A stretch of 64,000 nucleotides of DNA, from the NCBI GenBank assembly GCA_950295325.1, contig OX485805.1:13302501-13366500 (forward strand), written 5' to 3'. The stretch is from Polytrichum commune (lineage: Eukaryota > Streptophyta > Polytrichopsida > Polytrichales > Polytrichaceae). This document shows positions 11,198 to 22,050 of this stretch, piece after piece (position 1 is the stretch's first letter; every line of letters begins with the position of its first letter). The translations under genes and the position numbers were made by a program. Below the pieces are notes generated by a model, which made no database searches, was not told the origin of the DNA, and saw only the letters and a list, made by a program, of their open reading frames with translations.

Positions 11198-13264
11198 TCG
11201 AGTAATTGTTCTTTCTTTACTGTGGACTCCCTAAATTCTATTCTCCTTGGCATGTTGATATGAATGTCGTAGTGATATGTCATATTGAGGCTCTTGTTAA
11301 TGATTTGTTGCATACATCACTTGGATGTCAATTTCTTGCTTTGAGAATGCAACCTATTCTCACTAGCAGTGTTGTGACCAGCGGATATGTTCTTCATAAT
11401 CCTGGAATTTGAGCAGGACATCAGGCAGGGCGTTTCGTTCTAATGTGGTAGACCGTGAATGACTGATCCATTTATGTTTGTTGAACAGGTCATTCAGTTA
11501 CCTCTTTGACGTGGTCATGAAGGAGTTCCTCAAGTGTAACCGTGAGCAAATTACTAGTACAAACCATTTGCAGCTTGCAACATTAGATTTTTGTGATTAC
11601 AGGCAACATCACAATGACATTGGGCTTCGCATACTCTGCAGACAAGACAGTAGCCTCATTTATTTTGCCTGTTGATCATGCGTGATCACAGCAGGGTGCA
11701 TCGACAGATACCTGTGGAGTGGTCTTCATAGAGGACTATGGTAAAGGAAATTGGAATATGAGAGCTGGTTTTTAATGTATCATACTTGTAGCCTCTCTTA
11801 GGGTGGCCTGTGAATGTGTGAAACTGAAGCTGCACATAAGGTCTCATCATCTTGTTGTAGATCAATGTGTTCGAATTGGACTTTATGTCATTGATCTCAA
11901 TGTAGTAAAGCAATCAAGTTGCAACATTTGTGCCGAGGACCAGGACCCAGCTTTTATATGCTCGCAAATCAATTTTGGGATAATCTGCGCATCTTTGTGC
12001 AGAGTTGAGTTGTGATGATTCATTCACCAGACAATGTTATTTGGGGCTCGAGAGACTAGCACACATTGGATATCACATTCTTTCACATTCTGAGCTGTTC
12101 TTCAATGTGTGATAACGGGATGTTGGCTTGAAGAGCCTTGATGTCATCTTCCACTTCAGATCTAGGGTTTGTAATTTCCCTGGAAGGGGAATGGATATAG
12201 TACCAGGATTACTGCAGAAAAACTGTGATTGGCATAGGTTACCTCCAGGGTTTAGTTCCATACCAAGAATTGATTGAGAATTCTAAGAGTCCAGCCATTT
12301 AATGGGATGACCCTCCATATAACACTGATGCACATTATGGACTAAAAAGAGGGCAAGAACTCATGGCAATCACTGTCTCTCCTGCATTGCCCACTTCGAT
12401 CCTGAGCACCAAAGTTCATTTGTAGCTTTCACTTGTGCAAACAACCATTGTTGTTACACATGGCAAACAATGTAGTCAGACCATAATCATAACATCCCCA
12501 AAGATCAATTATATGTTATATCGTGCACAATTGTTGGAAAAGTATCAAATGAAAGTTATTGAGGATAGAATTCCTATAGTCCATAACATTGCCAAGCCTC
12601 GTGCTCCCTCACCCTAGGCATGAGAATGATATGGCCAAGGGTATGGAATTAGACATGCGATTTTCAAAAAAATAACAGTGTTAAGTGGCAAGTGGCAAGA
12701 TAACAGTGGCAAGATCCCCATGGAACATGAAACTTCTTTTATTTGAAAGGTGTGAGGGAGCATGAGGTTTAACAATGTGATGCCAAGGGTCGAGAGAAAA
12801 CATCAAAAATTGACATAAAAGAGCAACTAGAGGTGTTTCCTGAAAACAGGTTAGGCGATGTGCACCACCTTTACTAGACAGTATGCTCACTTTCAAGAGA
12901 AAAATTCTACTTGTTGAACATCAGTAAACAGTGCACTATTTTGGATCCCATAACCTACAACATGGACCTCATTCTTTCATCACCACCCATCATTCATTTC
13001 ATGGCTCAAATTCTTCGAACTGTTGGAGCTTCAACAAAGCCAGGTCATCACTCTTGTATGACTGAACAATTGCTGCTGTTGTACTCTACGATGCCTTACT
13101 GTTGCTGCGGCATCTTATGTCGCAAAAGAGCAATTGTGACTAGTGCTTTACTTCCATCTTGACCTAGTCTGACGCCATGAACAAGAGACTAAAGGCAACT
13201 AAATCCAGGACCAAGCGACGGAATCATGGACACAAAAATTGCACTTAAACCTGCAAAAGTTGTT
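11198..13264. other. Intergenic region, L43 3' flank
   Basis: The first few hundred bases probably include the L43 3' untranslated region. A run near 11490-11660 keeps a short open frame but matches nothing I know. No second gene is visible. Confidence 0.45.
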
Positions 13265-13606
13265 TCAAGGAGTGCTTCCTGCAATATCTTCTCGCACCTG
13301 CTCCTTGTCCGCCTGTCCAACCGGCTTCCTGTTCAACTCACCGGTGGAGTCAGTCTTGGAAGCATCATCATGTTGCTTCATAGTTTCAGCCACATCCTTG
13401 GGACTCTCCGCGCCCTCGGTGACGGACTCCCTGTCTCCGACATTCATGTCTTTGGTACCGCTCACTGATCCGGAGCCTCCCGGGCCTTTAACAGACTGCG
13501 AAACATCGTCCACTTGCTGCAGATGCTGACGAGATGTTGTGAACCATCGAAGTTTCTCAAACACCGTCGCGCGTTCGCTTAGCAACTTGGCCGCCCTCAA
13601 CGCCAT
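13265..13606 (-). CDS. Small hydrophilic, probably mitochondrial LEA-like protein
   Basis: This is a single-exon frame of 113 codons. The N-terminus (MALRAAKLLSERATVFEKLR followed by WFTTSRQ) is basic, amphipathic and poor in acidic residues, as expected of a mitochondrial presequence. The rest is highly hydrophilic, rich in G, S, T, D, E and K, and low in aromatic residues, like late-embryogenesis-abundant or other disordered stress proteins. Codon use is GC-richer than the flanking DNA, which supports a real gene. I do not recognise a named family and no Pfam-like LEA repeat is obvious. Its neighbour on the same strand is a TMEM205-type gene. Some plant TMEM205 proteins are annotated as LEA-domain proteins, but a functional link here is only inference. 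Confidence 0.6.
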   Translation of the reverse strand: MALRAAKLLSERATVFEKLRWFTTSRQHLQQVDDVSQSVKGPGGSGSVSGTKDMNVGDRESVTEGAESPKDVAETMKQHDDASKTDSTGELNRKPVGQADKEQVREDIAGSTP

Positions 13607-14795
13607 CGCCAGAGAAAAATCTTACACTCTACAGTTTTGTCTAACTGCTCGCAGGTTCACGGATACAACACGAGAAAGAAGTTGCTTGCCGCAACTCAGT
13701 CAAGCAATTTGCAATGTTTTGTACTGTGTTCTGACGACAGTGAACAACTTGTTAGGCATCTGAAATGAGTAACTTAACTTAGCATCGATGGTCTGTGCAA
13801 GGGTGCATGCTCCAAAAGCCACAACAGACAAGTGGCAAAGCATGTGGCACTGTAGCATTGAAACGACAAAGCGACATCTGCATGGGTGCCACCTCCGAAG
13901 CATGCAAGGCAGAATGATTCTCCCAACAAAATCAATAAATAGATGTAGAGTAAATTGATGATATTCATGAGGTACGATAAAGAGATTGGATCTTATTTTC
14001 TAAGGGTTATCAGATAATTACTTCACCAATTTGAAAATGAATGAACATATATGTGCCTGCATGCGTGTACATAACATAGGAAATTAACATCCAAGAGTGA
14101 ATCATTTCTGTGAAGCAAATTACAGTATTTTTCTCCCAAAATAGAATTAAAAGTCTTTCACACCATTGGCACAATGGTCCTTACTAATGCAAAAGCTTGA
14201 GACCAAATCAGTATAATAAGGATATTGCACACATGCAATTGCAACCTGAAATTATCTTCATTGCTGAGGAAGTTAGAGTTCAAATGTAGGAGATCTGGAC
14301 ATGGAGCTCGATGGGTCACATAGAAACACCAGCAATAAGACTGATGTTTATATATTGACCTGAAGAGATCAACATAAGTTGAATGAGCTTTGAATTCTCT
14401 AAACACAGCCACCCCCAATTTCTATGATTCAGCTATGTTTGCACAGTCTACTGTTATGCCTCTCTGTGAGAGACTACAATTCTATGGCAAGATTCACAAT
14501 ATTTTGACCTGAAGAGATTGACTTGAGTTAAAGAGCTTTGAAACCTCTAAGCACAGCTATCCCAGAATTCAGCTGTGTTTGCACGGTGCACTAGTGAATC
14601 CAATCACTTTACATGTAAACTCCCTAACCTCTGCACTTATATTCTCAACCTAATTGAGCCCAGCAAATCAACATTATGTCTTTCATTGCACCCGTGAAGG
14701 AAAATTGATGTTCTCCACCTCCAAAAAGGAAAGTTTGTCAAGCTACAATGACTCTAAGGCAGTTACAATCAGTTTGCAGGAGTTGTGTGATGGGT
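13607..14795. other. Intergenic region with a duplicated segment
   Basis: No gene is visible. A block beginning TGACCTGAAGAGAT near 14357 is repeated near 14504. Both copies run through GAGCTTTGAA, CTCTAA.CACAGC and TTCAGCT.TGTTTGCAC. The spacing is about 147 bp, so it is a local tandem duplication in the 3' flank of the TMEM205-like gene. Confidence 0.55.
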
Positions 14796-17338
14796 CTACA
14801 GCAGCATACGGGAAGCAAGGTACCAAGAATGGAATGCAAGACAACCAACAAAGAGTAGATTGGCTAGTGACGAGAATCCGTGCACCATGCCAAACTTCTT
14901 GTTTATGGCTGCCAACTCAGGGTTCTTCTTTGCAGCCTCTAAATTCTTGGACCACCCAATTTCAGTCCCCACATTCTCCTCTTTCTCAATCCTGTGCCTC
15001 TCTTTCATGACCTGCATCAATACATCATAAACCACTTGATCAGTCACTTAATTCAGGAATCCTTTGAACTCATCAAGAATACAAAGCAGTTTCTTTCTCA
15101 GTCCAGTTCAAATAAATGGGAAACTAAGAATGACACTACTCCTTTGAAGTCCCTTTAAAAGTGCAAAGTGACCGAAGAGAGTGATTGATTCAAGGTTGGA
15201 TAAAGAGAAATTTTCCTCTCAAGGTGTGAAGACAAGTGTCCCTGGTGAGGCTAATTAAGTTAGGTTTCAGGGCTAAAGTTTGACAATCCCCTCTATGTAA
15301 GAGAACCTAGGGACAGATTGCAAGCAGCAAGGCCTATAATGGGAAGTACAAACCTTGACAGTTAGAGGTTGGAAGATCAATAAGTTGATAAGGACAGCGA
15401 AGAGCGAAATTCCAAGAGCAATAATTTGTAGTTTCTCCCTTTTCGTGGCTGTCGCCCAAGGATGCGTGACAGCCATTGCTGCCACACATATGGAGCAACA
15501 CACAAGCAGCAGCTTGAAGTAAGCTGGGAACATTTTGGCTTGTAAATTTCCAAATTGATGCCTTGGCAAGTTCCTAACAAAGCCCACCACTTGTCATCAT
15601 CAGTACAATACACACACACAAGCATAAAAATAAGATGGCTTCACTTCATGTAAAAACAAAAGCATAATCACTTCAAATTACTTCCAATCCATCAATACTG
15701 AAATGTAGGAGCATTCCAAAATTCAGTGTTTCACACAACTATTCACCTTCAACACATGTGTAGAACTTAGAGCTTGTCACCACTTTATAACCCTAACACA
15801 CAAATCTCTTCTCCACTTATGAGAACCTCTGATCCTGGGATTTTAGGTTACATCAGGGTGAAGAAAATTAAGGTGTTGTGCATAGTATGACGTGCCAGCC
15901 ACATAGAAATTTCATCTTTATTTTCACATTAGAGTGTGTTTGTGGAAACTCCCACACCCACGATCATTAGTATAAAACAGAAGACAAAGCCTCAACTCCA
16001 TAAACATCAAAGGGCTCCTTTTCACAACGTTTCCTTTCTTCCCCAAGTGCCATGAACGTCAAACACAACGTCACAAAAGCAATTCATAACAAAACAAAAC
16101 AACAAGTTTATGTCTCCATGCCTTACAATCTCATAGAATGTGTTTGTAAGGCCTTTCTTTGAGCCCCCTCAACTTAATGGAAACAGAACTCCATCAGCAT
16201 AGTAGAGTTATCCTCTAACTCAACATGACTTTTGGTCTGGACTTTGTTGTCTTGCATTACAAGACCCTTCCATGTTCGGTAAATTTTGAAGAGTGCATGT
16301 TTGGAGGTAGTGTGGAGGTTCGAACGAAGAAAATTGTACATCGGTTCATCGAGGGTCAAACTCGTTTTGCCATGCAATCAAGAGGTGCTAAAATGAGTTC
16401 GGGAATCAATTTGGCCTTCAATGAAGCAAAATAGGTTCCTCTTCATTCAAATTTGAACACTGCCTTCTCGCAAGCACCACATGTGGAAAGAAAATATTGA
16501 TTTAGTATGCGAAACAACCAATGAAAAATTGAAGGGGATCAAACCCTCCGAAAACTCCCATTGAGTTAAAAGGATAACTCTAACTCAACGTGACTTCTGG
16601 TTGGGAGGTTGCTGTTTTGCATGCAAGACCGTTCATGTTCGGTAAGGTTTTGGTGCATTCTTGGAGGTAGTGAGGAGGTTTGAATGGAGAACATTTGGTT
16701 CGAACTCACTTTCGCATGCCAAGAGGTGCTCAAATGAGTTTGGCCGGCCTTCACTGAAACAAAACAGGTTACTCTTCCTCTTCATTCAAATTTCAACACT
16801 TCCTCCGAACATGCACCACAAGTGGAAAAAAAAGTATTGATCAACCTATGGAAAATTATGGGGGACCAACTACCGAAGAAAACTCCCATTGAACTACTCA
16901 ATGATAATTCATCTTGCTACCTCCCTATTATGAAAAGAATACAGGCCGTCACCGGAAGCCTCTCTTGCAAAATGATTCCTGATGTGAGGCTTACAAAGAG
17001 ATGATCAGAAACTATGACAAAGGCGGCTTACAAAATGATTCCTGAGGTGAGCCTTACAAAATGAAAACCAGAAGCTATGACAAAGAGAGATTACAAATTG
17101 ATTCCTGACATCCTTACTTGAACATGATGATGCCTCCAATGAAAGAAGCCCAGAGGGATGTTCCCAGTGCAGTCGAAAAGCACACCAAATGCATCAATCG
17201 GATGATTCCAGACATCCCCACGGCAGCCTGCTCGCCTTTCTTTTCTTGCACTATTTCAGTCAGCTGCACAGGGTACAAAACTAACCCTGCTGCCGCACAC
17301 GCCATCACCACTCCCAAGTTTGTAAACCACCCCATCAC
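14796..17338 (-). CDS. TMEM205-like (DUF4149) membrane protein
   Basis: I read three exons on the minus strand: 17338-17118, 15573-15354 and 15011-14796. Phases fit exactly, giving 218 residues plus stop. Exon 1 (MMGWFTNLGVVMACAAAGLV, then LVCFSTALGTSLWASFIGG) and exon 2 (NLPRHQFGNLQAKMFPAYF, then two hydrophobic helices) match the TMEM205/DUF4149 domain. Exon 3 carries a charged loop and then NKKFGMVHGFSSLANL, the other conserved family block, and a last helix. That makes about four membrane segments. The function in plants is poorly known; the human homologue is linked to membrane trafficking and drug export. Splice sites are GT-AG, for example ...TTCAA|GTAAGG. Intron 1 is 1.5 kb and carries two tandem repeats. 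The gene looks intact. Confidence 0.9.
16205..16905 (-). repeat. Tandem duplication (about 365 bp) inside TMEM205-like intron 1
   Basis: A block starting TATCCTCTAACTCAACATGA near 16209 recurs near 16572 as TAACTCTAACTCAACGTGAC. Both copies run through CATGTTCGGTAA, TTGGAGGTAGTG, AAGAGGTGCT.AAATGAGTT, TCTTCATTCAAATTT and GAAAACTCCCATTGA. The copies are roughly 80-85% alike, with small indels. Confidence 0.7.
16964..17115 (-). repeat. 62-bp minisatellite touching the intron 1 donor
   Basis: About 2.4 copies of a unit of about 62 bp are present (TTACAAAATGATTCCTGA..TGAG.CTTACAAA...GAAACTATGACAAAG). The last partial copy stops only a few bases from the 5' splice site of intron 1. Copy number could vary between individuals. 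Confidence 0.65.
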
Positions 17339-18180
17339 TCAACGAAACCTAACCAAAACTCTCCCACCAACTTCTCCGAGGTCCTCCCTACTAACCTTCA
17401 AAAACCACAACCCCACTTTCTTTCAAATTTCACTACCTATTGGGCTCCAAATGTATGTGCAACCACAAAATGGAAATGGCCAATTTCTGCTCAAGGTTTG
17501 AAGGACAAATCTGATCTACCAAGAATGGTTTTCTTCATACACACGACCCAATCTCTTCCACTCACTTCTCCCTCACACGCGAGCAAATCTCACTCAAATA
17601 TGTAACCAAAGAATGGCGATGGCCAATTCTGCTAAAGGTTTGAAGGAAGAATCTGTGTCACCAAGAAAGTTTTTTCCATGGATACCCGTAACCCAACTTC
17701 TTCCAGCGTCACATGCACTCAACAACTACAAATGTGGAGCCAAAACAAAACAGCGGTGGCGAAGTGCAGTAGAAAGGAAAGGAAAATTCTCTTTTCACCA
17801 AAAAATCCTTTCTCTTCCAAAGGAGAGACCAGGCTGATATGTTCTGGAGAGTTCTCTCTTGAGCTTTACGCACAGTCAGCAAAATTCAAAGCAACAACAT
17901 AAAGCTATTGTTGAACTGGAAGTTATTAGTATGTCGGAGAAGATAAATGCGGCGGTCGGGCTGCTAAGAAGCCGGTGAAGGAATTTTTCGTGCCGTCACA
18001 TTATCTGGGGCATTAAACTTTTAATTGCTGGAGCTCTCTGAACCGCGCCCTCCTCATCTACCGTGACGTTCTTTTTCTCACTGTGGCTTCCTCCTCGAAA
18101 AATTACTATTGGCTTGGCCCCAACTACCTTCCCAAGACTGTGAATGATCTTGTTCACCTCCATAACCGTCCACATGGTTA
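17339..18180. other. Upstream region of the TMEM205-like gene
   Basis: It probably contains the promoter and 5' leader of the minus-strand gene. Two blocks share GCTAAAGGTTTGAAGGA/GCTCAAGGTTTGAAGGA words (about 17485 and 17630). I see no independent gene. Confidence 0.4.
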
Positions 18181-18254
18181 AGCCGCAGGGTTACAAGATT
18201 CCGACGCTAGGTTACGCAATCCCATAATTACATTTGATTATGTATTAGGTAATC

Positions 18255-18530
18255 ATTTTATTGGAACCGGTTCTGTCAAGGTGGCGAGCCAGCTTGACAG
18301 AACCGGTTTTGCACCGATAACCGGTTCCAATAAAACGATTACCGGACGTAACCGGTTGGCCGCTTTGTTGAGCCGCGCATGTGACCTAAACAGTGGGTCA
18401 CCTGTCACCATAACCGATTTAGATGATCATAACCGGTTGGGATGTCGAGGTTATCGTCTGCAAACCTGTGTGCTCAGAGCCAATCGTGTGGTGCCACCTC
18501 GGAGAAACAAAGCGGCCAACCGGTTACGCA
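18255..18530. repeat. Cluster of AACCGGTT palindromes and a stem-loop
   Basis: Six AACCGGTT octamers occur between about 18265 and 18526. The first two sit in an inverted repeat: GGAACCGGTTCTGTCAAG, a 12-base spacer, then CTTGACAGAACCGGTT. A further GGTTCCAATAAAA mirrors the upstream TTTTATTGGAACC. AACCGGTT is the Grainyhead/CP2-type consensus in animals; in plants its meaning is unknown to me. The cluster is continuous with the 191-bp array that follows. Confidence 0.6.
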
Positions 18531-19030
18531 GTCCCCAACGGTTCTATGAAACCACATGGTTACAAATGCTTCATGGTTATTCACTGCAAGGATACACCTT
18601 CCGCGGTTACGTCCTTTTAAAGGTTAAGGTCCGAGCACGGTTACAGACAATTTTTGGGTTACGAGATACCGAGTCTTCCAGCGCCATGTTACGCAATCCC
18701 ACATTTACACACGGTTACGTGGTCCCCAACAGTCACATGGAACCCCATGGTTATGGACGCTCCACAGTTACCCAATGCAAGGATACACCCTCTATGGTTA
18801 CGTCCTTTTAAAGGTTAAGGTCCGAGTACGGTTATGGACAATTCTTGGGTTACAAGATACCGAGTCTTCCAACGCCATGTTACGCAATCGCACGGTTACA
18901 CACAATTACGTGGTCCCCAATGGTTACATGAAACACCATGGTTACGGACACTCCACGGTTACACAGTGCAAGGATACACCCTCTGTGGTTATGTCTTTGT
19001 AAAGGCTAAGGTTTGAGCACGGTTATGGGC
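18515..19030 (+). repeat. 191-bp tandem satellite-like array, GGTTAC-rich
   Basis: The landmark CAAGGATACACC occurs at 18587, 18778 and 18969, a constant spacing of 191 bp. Each unit contains GTCCTTTTAAAGGTTAAGGT, GATACCGAGTCTTCCA, CCATGTTACGCAATC and many GGTTAC or GGTTAT hexamers. There are two full units plus partial ones at both ends, about 85-90% alike. The open frames across it are a by-product of the repeat and are not called as genes. Confidence 0.8.
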
Positions 19031-21837
19031 ACGAGTCCTGGTTTAGGTTATGCATCGTCCGTAGTTTAGGTCATTTGACGGGTTGGGGTACACCCCTTCT
19101 ATGGTTTATGTGCTCCGTCCATTGTTAGGCCCTCTTGAGATAAGCTCCTTCGACGGTTACGTCTGCATGGAGTACGTTGCTTCCATAGTTGTGACCAGTG
19201 AGGGGTTCAATATTGCATGGTTTAATTTGTTTAGACGTTATGAGTGTATACAATGTTGACGTTAATTTTGTAACCCACAATAAATCCATGATGGATGGGA
19301 GTGGTTATGCAATGCCATGCACACCATGGGTATTATTAACCAGGATGGTGCCATGGTGAAGGTTAGAGTTGCAGGAAGTAGCAAACTCAAAAAAATAAAG
19401 AGGGTTTGGAGCTTCAAGGTGGTGAAACATCGCAACATCAATGCGATAGGTTTGAAAGACTGCGTCCTTTCGTGGATGAGGTAACCCATGATTGTGAGAG
19501 CAATGTGTCTCTTCCAATCCCTTCACACATCACTTCCAATAGGATATTTGAAGGAGTGCTATACTTGTGTGAGCCCAAAAATGTTGATAAGAGGATAACA
19601 CAATCAAGGAGGTGAAAACACAATTAAAAACTTAAATAACCCTAGGAATGTTAGAAACGTGCAAGGTCAAGTTGGGATGAATGAAGGGGAGAAACTACAT
19701 GAAGAAAAGGAAAGAGAGAAAAGGAAAAAAAGCAAAGGAAGAAGGAAGGGAAAGAAGGAGAAAAGAGGAAGATTTTTTTCTTCCATCAGGTTGCCCCTTG
19801 AGACCGTTGGTCACCGGGCAACCCGGGAAAAAATGAGAAAGCTTGAGGGGTCTCGGAAACCGGGAGGGAGGATGCTTTTTTTTTGGTAGGACAAGAGAGG
19901 GAGTAGGAGGAGGAGGCGGAAGCCCTGCCTCGGCGGGAAGTTTTTTTTTCTTTTGGTGAATTCAATGCTTTTGGTGTAGTTGCGTTAATTTATGTTTGTG
20001 GTAGCTAGTATTATGTTTGTTTTTTCCCCTTGCTAGTTGTCATCAAGTTTGGGTAAGCAATTGTTGGTTATGTGTAGTCTCGAATGTACGCCCCGGCCCT
20101 GTTGCCCTGGCTCTAGACCACCCAGAAGTCGGAGAGAGTGTATGTGCATCAGTGAAGCAATAAGGTCTAGGATTAGGAAGTGTGTTTCATGCGATTGGAT
20201 ACAACTCAGATGTGCCATGTGGGGTTCTATGCTCGTTGTAGAGGGTGAATTGGTTGCATCTGGTGTGGTAGAGAAGAGAGAGAGAGGGAAAATATGAAGA
20301 GATCATGTTGCGGATCGGAGTTTTTCATTTGAATCGTACTGAATGGGAGGTGTGCAAGCTAGGTTTGTGCAACTGCCTTTAGATAATGAAAGGCATCTTA
20401 GGTGAACATGCAAATTAGATGAGGAAAAAGAAGAAAAAATTCATTCGCGATTCAGATTAGGGGAGAATTCATGGGGGCTTCCACGGGGGAGCTAGGTCGG
20501 TTTGCTACACTCCACGTCAAGGTGGCATGCCTCTTCTTTCCTTAAATCTTAATGTGATCCCACGAAATGTATGCAATATCACCTATGGCGTCCCATCCCT
20601 CCTAACAACCCTGAAAATGGAAGTTCCGACTTCATTCAATGTACATGTGGTCGTGGTGGAGGGACTTACATTGCATTCTTCATGTCTTGAATGAGAGGTG
20701 CCCATCTCAACATGTACAAATCAACATAGGCAAAACATTGTTGCGTTCCTACATCGCCGAAATTGGCCATTGCACACACAACCTCGACAGAACCCTCAAA
20801 ATCACATACTACTTACAAACGATTACAAATCCTAGATTCAGATTTAGTATTGCAAATCCAAGATCTACATGTAGGAATACATAGATTCAATTGGAGAAAT
20901 ACTGAAAGCATAAGACGAAATGGTTTTGTAGAAACAAATGTGCTCAATTTTGGAGTTCAAGGTAATGGAATTTGAATGTGTGGGGAGGCCGCCCCATCAC
21001 TTTCTCACGTAACACATGCATAGGTGCTTGGAATTGCTAGAATGTCACCCACAAATACACAACCACACACTTGCCTAACAAAGTATCCACGGCACTACAG
21101 AAGCACAAAACCACACTTTTACTTTTGTACAAATGTTCAAATCCACACAACCCCATCCTCAAACCTTCAAATTTATACCATTACAAAACTTACACGTCTA
21201 CACATCCACATGTGTGCACAAGTACAAATATTAAAGAGATCTAGAATACTTATATTCTCATGTTATGAATTCGTAGGAGAATTGCATCCCCCCCATGCAA
21301 CTATAGGCGTTGACATACTTGCAACTTTGGCAAATTTCCACCAATGCACTAAAACTCCTAGCAAAATTACCTGTAGATTAGGGTTTAATATATCTCGATT
21401 ATGGTTGTTCAAATTTCTTTTATCCCTTGGGTATGGGAGGCGGGCATGTACCCATTATGCATGCCATGTACTATGGGCAATGATTTCTAATGGCCATTTA
21501 CTTTTATGTTTTATAATTGCCCATGGTTTCTTATGCCATATTTTATTTATACTTCAAGTTTTCATTTGTTGCAACTCAAATGGTTCATAGCCATGCACAT
21601 GGACAACCATCAATAATTTAGAATATTTGATATTGTTGTTGTTGAATATTACACTAAAGGATGGTTTTTTAGAGTAAAAACCACAAGACTGTAACTATGA
21701 AAGGACCCTAACCTAAACCCCAGATCACATAACCATGGAGTGTTGTCACCATTTATGTTTAATCAATTGTGTGCAACGACGTTAACAATTGTAACCAATG
21801 CCCTTCCTTAACATTGGGTTGCACAGGGGTGGAATGG
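19031..21837. other. Gene-free stretch
   Basis: No gene is supported. 19680-19770 is a purine-rich (GGAAAGAA-like) tract. Decaying GGTTA motifs continue to about 19200. A 188-codon frame at 21024-21590 has skewed composition and no domain, so I leave it out. Confidence 0.4.
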
Positions 21838-22050
21838 AAAAAATTGAATGCCCGTAACCATGCTCGGACCTTAACCCTTAAAAAGACATAACCACAAAGG
21901 GTGAATCCTTGCACAACATATCCGTGGAGAGTCCATAACCATGTGGTTTCATGTGACTATTGGGGACCATGTAACCAAGTGTAACTGTGGGATTGTGCAA
22001 CATGGTGTTCGAAACTTGTAACCCTGCAAGTCACTATAACCATGTGGAAG
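21838..22050 (-). repeat. Inverted, isolated copy of the 191-bp unit
   Basis: Read on the minus strand, this segment contains GGTTACA..., CACCATGTTGCACAATCCCA, GGTCCCCAATAGTCACATG, TGCAAGGATTCACCCT and TTAAGGGTTAAGGTCCGAGC, in the same order as the units at 18.6-19.0 kb. It is a single diverged copy about 3 kb away in opposite orientation. Confidence 0.7.

Noticed and set aside
18281-18811. 176-codon open frame across the GGTTAC array
   Set aside because: The translation mirrors the tandem repeat unit and is not protein-like. Neighbouring frames show the same periodic text.
21024-21590. 188-codon open frame
   Set aside because: No recognisable domain, no codon bias unlike the surrounding DNA, no splice-linked partner.
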